From NCBI RefSeq assembly GCF_026966905.1, contig NZ_JAPUBN010000021.1, positions 124,001 through 188,000 on the forward strand: a stretch of DNA of 64,000 bases, read 5' to 3'. The notes beneath the pieces were generated by a model. It was not told the origin of the DNA, did no database searches, and saw nothing but the letters and a program-made list of their open reading frames with translations. Source of the DNA: Marinomonas phaeophyticola. Its GTDB lineage: Bacteria; Pseudomonadota; Gammaproteobacteria; Pseudomonadales; Marinomonadaceae. The translations under genes and the position numbers were made by a program. Below, piece after piece: positions 57,800 through 64,000 of the stretch. Each line of letters begins with the position of its first letter. The stretch's first letter is position 1.

Positions 57800-58930
57800 A
57801 TGCAGGACAGATCTGTTGTAATTAGTGGAGTGGGGTTGTGGACACCACAAAATACGATTACCAATGAAGAGTTGGTGGAAAGTTATAACGCTTGGGCAAA
57901 AGTGTATAACGATGATAATGAGGCTAAAATTAAAACAGGTGAGTTGCTGGCAAAACCTTTTTCGAGTGCTGATTTTATTGCCAAAGCTTCAGGTATTAAA
58001 AGCCGTTATATTTATTGTAAAAACGGTGTACTAGACATTGATCGGATGAGGCCTAAACTTTCGGTGCGAGCCGATGATGAACTTTCTCATCAGGCTGAAA
58101 TGGCTGTGAACGCGGCTAAGAAAGCGCTACTAGAGGCCAATAAAACGGCGGCTGATATTGATATGGTTATTGTGGCATGTGCTTATACACAGCGCTCTTA
58201 CCCAGCCATTGCCATTGAGGTTCAAGCGGCATTAGGCATTAATGGGCAAGCGTTTGATATGTTGGTGGCATGTTCAGCGGCAACGTTCGCATTGCAAAGA
58301 GCTCATGACGCGATTGCTTCAGGAAGTAGTCGTGGCGTGTTGGTCATTAATCCAGAATTGACGTCTCCTCAGGTAAATTATACCGATAGAGATTCGCATT
58401 TTATTTTTGGGGATGTGGCTACTGCGATCGTATTGGAAGCGGCTAAAACCTGTCAATCAGAGCACAGTTACACGATTCTTGGTAGTAAGTGTGTTACGTC
58501 ATTTTCAAATAATATTCGTTCGAATTTTGGTTATACAACGCGAGTGACCGATGAAGATCCTTATGAAGCGGATAAATTGTTTCATCAAAATGGTCGCAAG
58601 GTTTTTAAAGAAGTGTGCCCAATGGCGGCAGAGCATATTGAATCACACTTATCTTCTTTAGATATTGGCGTGACTCAATTACGTCGTTGGTGGCTACATC
58701 AAGCGAACATTAATATGAACTTATTAATTAGTAAGCGCCTATTAGGAAGAGAGGCCACTTTAGATGAGGCGCCAATAGTCTTAGATCGTTTTGCTAATAC
58801 CGCCTCAGCAGGGTCAATTATTGCTTTTTCTGAGCATCATAAAGACTTGGTCGCTGGGGATATTGGGGTGATCTGCTCTTTTGGAGCAGGCTATTCTATT
58901 GGAAGCTTAGTAATTCAAAAGAGGGATTAG
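57800..58930 (+). CDS. Beta-ketoacyl-ACP synthase III-like enzyme (FabH family, long form)
   Basis: A thiolase-fold condensing enzyme of 376 residues, longer than canonical FabH (about 317) because of an insertion near residues 30-95. The catalytic triad is Cys158 (LVACSAATFALQ), His300 (WWLHQANINMN) and Asn333 (FANTASAGS). It resembles the Pseudomonas PA3286-type proteins that use longer acyl-CoA primers, so its role may be degradation-product salvage rather than housekeeping initiation. AGAAGAGA precedes the ATG. pgm follows 127 bases later. Confidence 0.85.
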   Translation: MQDRSVVISGVGLWTPQNTITNEELVESYNAWAKVYNDDNEAKIKTGELLAKPFSSADFIAKASGIKSRYIYCKNGVLDIDRMRPKLSVRADDELSHQAEMAVNAAKKALLEANKTAADIDMVIVACAYTQRSYPAIAIEVQAALGINGQAFDMLVACSAATFALQRAHDAIASGSSRGVLVINPELTSPQVNYTDRDSHFIFGDVATAIVLEAAKTCQSEHSYTILGSKCVTSFSNNIRSNFGYTTRVTDEDPYEADKLFHQNGRKVFKEVCPMAAEHIESHLSSLDIGVTQLRRWWLHQANINMNLLISKRLLGREATLDEAPIVLDRFANTASAGSIIAFSEHHKDLVAGDIGVICSFGAGYSIGSLVIQKRD

Positions 58931-59057
58931 TATATAAAAAGGCATAAGTGTTCAATATTCACACATTAATGAGCGCTTATGTTTTTAACCGATTGAATGT
59001 CAAATCAATATGATGGAGTATTAGAGGCGTTCTATTAATAGTTAAAGGGATCATTCT

Positions 59058-60698
59058 ATGGCGCTTCACCCCCAAGCCGGTAAACCATGTAATCATGAGA
59101 GCTTAGTTAACCTACCTGAACTGATAACCGCGTATTACACTAAGATACCGAATATAGCGACTTTTCCAAATCAAAAAGTGAGTTTTGGCACCTCCGGACA
59201 TAGAGGTAGTGCTCTTCAGACCAGTTTCAATGAGCATCACATCCTATCCATTTGCCAAGCTATTGCTGAATATAGAAAAACCATTGGTGTAGATGGTCCT
59301 CTGTATTTAGGTAAAGATACCCATGGACTATCAGAACCGGCTTATCAAACGGCAATACAGGTTTTTACGGCAAATGATGTGCGGGTACGAGTTCCTGTAG
59401 ATGGTGGTTATACTCCAACCCCTGTCATATCGAATGCAATCTTGACGCATAATGCCAAAGAACAAGATGTGGCCGATGGCATTGTGATCACACCATCTCA
59501 TAATCCTCCAGAAGATGGCGGCATAAAATATAACCCTCCTAAAGGCGGTCCTGCAGAAACAGAAGCCACAAATTGGATCGCAAAGCGAGCAAATGAACTT
59601 TTATTAGATCAACTGCAAGGGGTTAAGAGACAGAATCTTACCCTCGCAGTTGAGTCTAACCTGTTAGAAGCGTTTGATTATATCGAACATTATGTCTCTC
59701 AATTAGAGAGTGTAATTGACATGGAATCTATCGCTAAAGCCGGTATTAAAATTGGTGTTGATCCTATGGGTGGGTCCGGTATTCATTATTGGAAACCTAT
59801 TGCTGATAGATACGGACTGGATATTACGATTGTCAATACGAAAGTGGATGCTACTTTCGGTTTTATGCCATTGGATAAAGACGGTCGAATTCGTATGGAT
59901 TGTTCTTCTGAATACGCCATGATGAATTTGCTAAAACAAAAAGACAAGTTTGATATCTCGGTAAGTAATGATCCAGACTTTGATCGTCATGGTATTGTTT
60001 GTGCTTCATCAGGGTTGATGAATCCGAATGCTTATCTGGCCGTTGCTATTGAATATTTAGCCACACATCGGCCTCAATGGAGCCGTGATGTGCAGTTTGG
60101 TAAAACGCTTGTATCGAGCGCCATAATTGACCGTGTTGTTGGTGGTTTAGGTCGTAATTTATGTGAAGTGCCTGTTGGCTTTAAATGGTACGTTGATGGG
60201 CTTTATTCTGGCTCCATGGGATTTGGTGGAGAGGAGAGCGCCGGTGCCTCTTTCTTAAGGAGAGATGGTTCCGTTTGGACAACGGATAAAGATGGTTTTA
60301 TTCTTGCTCTGTTGGCCGCGGAAATACTTGCGGTAACTGGAAAAGACCCGCAACAACTTTATCGTGAACAGGTTGAAAAATACGGTCAGCCTTACTATAA
60401 GCGTATTGATGTACCAACCACGTCAGAAAATAAAGCGCTATTGTCTAGCCTAAGTGCCAGTTCAGTTGCCAGTGATACCTTGGCAGGTGATGCGATTGTT
60501 CGTATTCTAACTGAGGCTCCAGGTAATGGTGCGTCCATTGGTGGACTGAAAGTGGAAACGAAGAATGGTTGGTTTGCGGCGAGACCATCAGGTACTGAGA
60601 ATGTCTATAAAATCTATTTAGAAAGCTTTGTGTCTTTAGCACACCTCTCGGAGCTTGAAGAAGATGCTAAGGCATTGGTGAATCGAGTTCTTGGGTGA
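59058..60698 (+). CDS. pgm: Phosphoglucomutase (alpha-D-glucose phosphate)
   Basis: Interconverts glucose 1-phosphate and glucose 6-phosphate. The 546-residue protein matches the E. coli Pgm length and layout: FGTSGHRGS (43-51), phospho-serine Ser147 in [11 protein letters not shown], Mg2+ loop DPDFDRHG, sugar-binding GGEESAG and phosphate-binding RPSGTEN near the C-terminus. AAAGGGA stands before the ATG. No glycogen or trehalose genes adjoin. It is followed by a hairpin. Confidence 0.94.
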   Translation: MALHPQAGKPCNHESLVNLPELITAYYTKIPNIATFPNQKVSFGTSGHRGSALQTSFNEHHILSICQAIAEYRKTIGVDGPLYLGKDTHGLSEPAYQTAIQVFTANDVRVRVPVDGGYTPTPVISNAILTHNAKEQDVADGIVITPSHNPPEDGGIKYNPPKGGPAETEATNWIAKRANELLLDQLQGVKRQNLTLAVESNLLEAFDYIEHYVSQLESVIDMESIAKAGIKIGVDPMGGSGIHYWKPIADRYGLDITIVNTKVDATFGFMPLDKDGRIRMDCSSEYAMMNLLKQKDKFDISVSNDPDFDRHGIVCASSGLMNPNAYLAVAIEYLATHRPQWSRDVQFGKTLVSSAIIDRVVGGLGRNLCEVPVGFKWYVDGLYSGSMGFGGEESAGASFLRRDGSVWTTDKDGFILALLAAEILAVTGKDPQQLYREQVEKYGQPYYKRIDVPTTSENKALLSSLSASSVASDTLAGDAIVRILTEAPGNGASIGGLKVETKNGWFAARPSGTENVYKIYLESFVSLAHLSELEEDAKALVNRVLG

Positions 60699-60735
60699 AA
60701 GAGCGTATTTTTTAAAGAGACTGCTTTTTAAAACG

Positions 60736-60777
60736 CCCCTTTGGCCGCCTGAGTATTGGCAGGCGATCCAAAGGGGG
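60736..60777. terminator. Compound hairpin between pgm and the spermidine-synthase-like gene
   Basis: CCCCTTTGG (60736-60744) pairs with CCAAAGGGG (60768-60776), and an inner CGCCTG/CAGGCG stem extends it. T tracts are short, but the position suits termination of convergent transcripts. Confidence 0.6.
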
Positions 60778-61518
60778 TTACACTTCGTTTAGCCGACTAA
60801 GCCATTTGGTTAAATTGAACCCTAAATCAGAAGAAAGCTTCTGAGCTTGCATTTTTAGGTGTTTTTCGGACGGTTCTTGGAATGATTTACTGGCCAAAAG
60901 CACCCAGTTTCCACAACCCGTATCTAATGCTCTAATGTCCAGAAAATACGCTCGTAAAGATTCAATTAATTCTGGGTGATTTGTGTGCTCAGACCAGCAG
61001 TTTAATACTAACCAGCCATCATCTTTTATGTGTCTATTGCACTGTTCTATAAAGCGTTGCTGCAGAACGGATTCATCCATTCCTTTAGTGTTGTATATAT
61101 CAGTGAACAGAATGTCGACTTTTTTTTGGTCTTTTCTGTCTAGATAATCGTTAGCTGATTGCTCAATGATCTGTACTTTTTTCCCTTTTGGCAGCCGGAA
61201 AAAACGTTCGGCAATGTCTATTACGTGTGGGCGCAGTTCAACGGCGGTTAAATTCACTCCTGCAATATGGTTATGCAGTGTTGTGAGTAAGCACCCGCCT
61301 CCCAGTCCTAATAATGTTATGCGTTTGGGGTGTTTAAATAACAACACAAGCATCATAGCTTGAGTGTATTCATGTTGCAGTACAAAAGGAGTCGATAGTT
61401 TTTGTTTGCTTTGTTCGTCGCCTTTTGCAAAAGACAGAATGCGATACTGTCCATCGTCCAAGACATGAATATTACCGTATTCGTCATTACAGCTATAAAG
61501 GATGTTAGAAGTTGTCAT
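60778..61518 (-). CDS. Spermidine-synthase-like methyltransferase-fold protein
   Basis: A 246-residue Rossmann protein similar to spermidine/putrescine aminopropyltransferases: LLGLGGGCLLTTLHNH (about 68-83, the cofactor loop), TAVELRPHVIDIAERFF (about 90-106) and the acidic DILFTDIYNTKG (about 134-145). It lacks the usual DE/Asp-Gly dyad and is shorter than SpeE (about 288), so real polyamine synthesis is doubtful; it may be one of the diverged, uncharacterised members. No speD neighbour is present. Confidence 0.75.
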   Translation of the reverse strand: MTTSNILYSCNDEYGNIHVLDDGQYRILSFAKGDEQSKQKLSTPFVLQHEYTQAMMLVLLFKHPKRITLLGLGGGCLLTTLHNHIAGVNLTAVELRPHVIDIAERFFRLPKGKKVQIIEQSANDYLDRKDQKKVDILFTDIYNTKGMDESVLQQRFIEQCNRHIKDDGWLVLNCWSEHTNHPELIESLRAYFLDIRALDTGCGNWVLLASKSFQEPSEKHLKMQAQKLSSDLGFNLTKWLSRLNEV

Positions 61519-61606
61519 GAAAGCTCATTATTATGTTAGGTGAAATAGCTCAGACTCCGCCATCCGTGTGATAATTCTGATATCGCACGGATGGCGGAGT
61601 AATGGC

Positions 61607-64000
61607 TTAAGAAGATTGCGTTTGAGCAATACGTATGTGCTTTAAGAGTGCTTGAGCGGGGTGCGGCAAATTAATATGGTCCATTCGCTTCACCTGACTG
61701 CGACAAGAATAGCCTGTTGCTAATAATTTGAGTTGCAAGTCATCATTTTGAACTTTAGATTGCCATGAAAGTTCATAAATAGCTTTTGATGTCTCTAAAT
61801 TTTGAGCTTCATGACCATAGGTGCCAGCCATTCCGCAGCAACCAACCGCTTCTACCTTGAGCTGTAAGTCAAGTTTTTCAAAAATACTCACCCAATTATT
61901 GATTGACGGGGCCGCATTGGTTTTTTCCGTACAGTGGGCCATTAAATGGTAAGTATCATGGCCAAGAGACAGTTGCTGCTTTTCTAGGTGTTCGGTTTGT
62001 TGTGCTAACCATTCTTGTAATAACTGGATTTTAGGGATGGTTCTTGAGTCGCCAAATGCCTTCGTGTACTCAGATCGGTAAGCTAGGGTCATAGAGGGCT
62101 CGATACCAATAAAAGGCAGTCCATAAAATGAAAGGTTCTGTAGCATATCTAGATTTTTACCTGCAGCCCGATTAAATGCTTTCAGAAATCCATGGACGTG
62201 CAGTGGTTTGCCATTTGGACGGTAAGGTGCAAGAAACGCTTGAAATCCGAGGCGATTCAGCATTTCCATGGTGTCTAATACGAGTTCGGTTTCAAAAAAA
62301 CTGGTAAACGCGTCTTGGACTACAATAACGGCTCGACGTCTGTCTCTAGGGTTTAAGGCCTCTAGTGACATGGGGGTTGCTAACCGAATGCCTCTATGGG
62401 CCATTTCTTTTTTAAGATTGATTCTGCTTAAACTTGGGGTGTCTGTTAACCCCATGTATTTACTGGTTAGATGGTTGATCCATTGTCTTTCCACTATCCA
62501 GTTATAAGGCATCGGGGCTTTTGATAATGTAGGAATAATAAACTCCAATGAACCGACAAAGTAGTCTTTAGCTGGACGTAAATAACGACCGTAATAGATT
62601 TCCAAAAACTTTGAACGAAACTCAGGGACATCCACTTTAATAGGGCATTGACCCACACAAGATTTACAGGCCAAGCAGCCCATCATGGACTCGTGAACTT
62701 CATGAGAAAAGTCATATTCTCCTCGTCGCTTTGCTATTGTATTTCGCAGTTTTGGAAGAAAAGACGTTAAAAAATGGCGGTTTCTAACGCTTTTGCTTGC
62801 GCTTTGAGTGTTAATCCCTTGGGCGCTTAATGCTCGTACCCACTCCCGTATGAGTGAGGCTCGGCCTTTCGGTGAATGACGTCTATCCCTTGTACCTTTC
62901 CAAGAAGGGCACATAGCGTCATCTGGATCAAAGTTAAAACAAGCGCCATTACCATTACAATACATACCTTCTTTAAATTGATCTCGGTTCGCGATTGGGA
63001 TTTGACGATCGAATTGTCCGCGAAGAGGTACTTGATCAATTTTTAATAGTTCTACACCGAGTTCAAGTGGTGTGGCTATTTTTCCTGGATTAAGCTGATT
63101 AAATGGGTCAAAGGCGGCTTTTATTTGTTGAATTACTGGGTAAAGGTCACCAAAAAATGCCGGTGAATATTCTGAACGGATACCTTTACCGTGTTCTCCC
63201 CAAAGAAGTCCATGGTATTTCTGAGTAAGGGCGACGACTTTATCGGTTATTTCTCTGATAAGCGGTTCTTGAGATTCGTCTTTTAAGTCGATGGCAGGGC
63301 GGACATGTAAAACGCCAGCGTCAACATGGCCAAACATCCCGTATTTTACGTTATAGCTATCTAGTACTGCTCGAAACTCCATGATGAAGTCTGCAAGGTT
63401 CTCTGGTGGCACGGCGGTATCTTCCACAAAAGGAATGGGGCGTTTTTCACCCGATGCATTTCCCAGAAGTCCTACCGATTTTTTACGCATTCCCCAAATT
63501 TTATTGACATTAGAATGCCCTGCAGCAATGGTGTATCCAAGTGTACAGGATGTTTCTTTATTAATTCGATCCAACTGATTTGTTAGTGTTTTAATACGTT
63601 GTTTGAGTGTGGTTTCATCGTTGTCTGTGTATTCAACTAGGTTGATACCCTGAACGTCTTCGCCTTCCACATAAGGGAAAAAATCGGCAACACTTTCCCA
63701 GATAATATCGTTTTTAGCCAATCCTAGAACGGTAGAATCGACGGTTTCAATTGAAGTTGGTTGGGCTGAAAGTAGTTCTTTTGCATGACGTAAAGAGGAT
63801 TCGAAGCTGTTATAGCGAATATTTACTAGAGCGGCGAATTTAGGAATCTGAAGCAAATTGATTTTGGCTTCAACAATGAATCCCAGCGTACCTTCTGAAC
63901 CGCATAGGATCGAGTTGAGGTCGAATAGGCCGTCTTTGTTGCGGATATGCGCTAGGTCATAACCCGTTAAGCAACGATTCAGTTCTGGGAAGGTGTCTTC
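61607..64000 (-). CDS. YdiJ-type FAD-linked and Fe-S dehydrogenase (N-terminus beyond the window)
   Basis: The C-terminal 797 residues of a large oxidoreductase; the frame stays open to 64000. It has the FAD-linked oxidase part (LNSILCGSEGTLGFIVEAKINL), a 4Fe-4S region (CLACKSCVGQCPIKVDVPE), a second Cys-rich segment (CNGNGACFNFDP) and a C-terminal CCG-type domain (GCCGMAGTYGHE). This matches E. coli YdiJ (1018 residues), which oxidises D-2-hydroxyglutarate or related hydroxyacids to the respiratory chain. The true start is outside; an internal TTG at 63856 is not the start. Confidence 0.88.
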   Translation of the reverse strand, partial: EDTFPELNRCLTGYDLAHIRNKDGLFDLNSILCGSEGTLGFIVEAKINLLQIPKFAALVNIRYNSFESSLRHAKELLSAQPTSIETVDSTVLGLAKNDIIWESVADFFPYVEGEDVQGINLVEYTDNDETTLKQRIKTLTNQLDRINKETSCTLGYTIAAGHSNVNKIWGMRKKSVGLLGNASGEKRPIPFVEDTAVPPENLADFIMEFRAVLDSYNVKYGMFGHVDAGVLHVRPAIDLKDESQEPLIREITDKVVALTQKYHGLLWGEHGKGIRSEYSPAFFGDLYPVIQQIKAAFDPFNQLNPGKIATPLELGVELLKIDQVPLRGQFDRQIPIANRDQFKEGMYCNGNGACFNFDPDDAMCPSWKGTRDRRHSPKGRASLIREWVRALSAQGINTQSASKSVRNRHFLTSFLPKLRNTIAKRRGEYDFSHEVHESMMGCLACKSCVGQCPIKVDVPEFRSKFLEIYYGRYLRPAKDYFVGSLEFIIPTLSKAPMPYNWIVERQWINHLTSKYMGLTDTPSLSRINLKKEMAHRGIRLATPMSLEALNPRDRRRAVIVVQDAFTSFFETELVLDTMEMLNRLGFQAFLAPYRPNGKPLHVHGFLKAFNRAAGKNLDMLQNLSFYGLPFIGIEPSMTLAYRSEYTKAFGDSRTIPKIQLLQEWLAQQTEHLEKQQLSLGHDTYHLMAHCTEKTNAAPSINNWVSIFEKLDLQLKVEAVGCCGMAGTYGHEAQNLETSKAIYELSWQSKVQNDDLQLKLLATGYSCRSQVKRMDHINLPHPAQALLKHIRIAQTQSS

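Overview
The window reads as chromosomal DNA of a marine gammaproteobacterium, most likely a Marinomonas-type member of the Oceanospirillales. This is inferred from the A+T-rich but densely coded sequence, Pseudomonas-like proteins such as an FprA-type reductase, a ferredoxin-style sulfite reductase paired with a DUF934 protein, the arsC-wrbA-DUF2069 gene group, and a second EF-G outside any ribosomal operon. No tRNA, rRNA, CRISPR array, transposase or prophage gene was seen. About 60 protein genes are supported, two of them cut by the window edges.

Layout. 1-1320 (minus) is the N-terminal part of a large unknown protein, possibly a secreted toxin. 1846-7717 (plus) holds a uracil-type permease, YjbQ, a PH-domain protein and the lipid-transport operon pqiABC. 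7832-16419 is accessory: a porin-like barrel, three LysR regulators each next to a divergent gene, a double SnoaL-like protein, a haem membrane protein, a hydroxyacid dehydrogenase with a VOC protein, and a GGDEF cyclase. 16594-22519 holds a CBS protein, small exported proteins including two related neighbours, and a mipA-DUF3019-response regulator-histidine kinase operon. 22612-27091 (minus) is a ribose/xylose-type ABC importer whose first permease gene carries a frameshift.

27446-35620 has a SIMPL protein, a MocR regulator divergent from a DMT exporter, a NIPSNAP protein, minCDE with a clear terminator, a di-haem peroxidase whose signal sequence is out of frame with its body, and an aldo/keto reductase. 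35699-48575 is largely housekeeping: EF-G paralogue, fpr, a K+/H+ type antiporter with an SH3 protein, the sulfur genes (cysI, DUF934, a TauE-type exporter, cysB), nfuA, DAHP synthase, and arsC-wrbA-DUF2069. 48678-64000 holds proS, an SMP-30 lactonase, a DUF2786 protein with an internal repeat, a TMEM64-dehydrogenase fusion, a ribosome hibernation factor, a patatin, a KAS III enzyme, pgm, a spermidine-synthase-like protein and most of a YdiJ-type dehydrogenase.

The genes that appear to work together are pqiABC (envelope lipid transport), the mipA two-component operon (envelope sensing), the sugar ABC importer, minCDE (septum placement), and the sulfur set in which CysB is the expected activator of cysI. 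The most useful observations are two genes for exported or membrane proteins that are each one base short in a run of six identical bases (25966-25971 and 33350-33355). These may be sequencing errors, phase-variable tracts or -1 frameshift sites. Also notable are the unknown edge protein, the DUF2786 repeat protein and the pair of related exported proteins. I found nothing I would call a clearly new multi-gene system.
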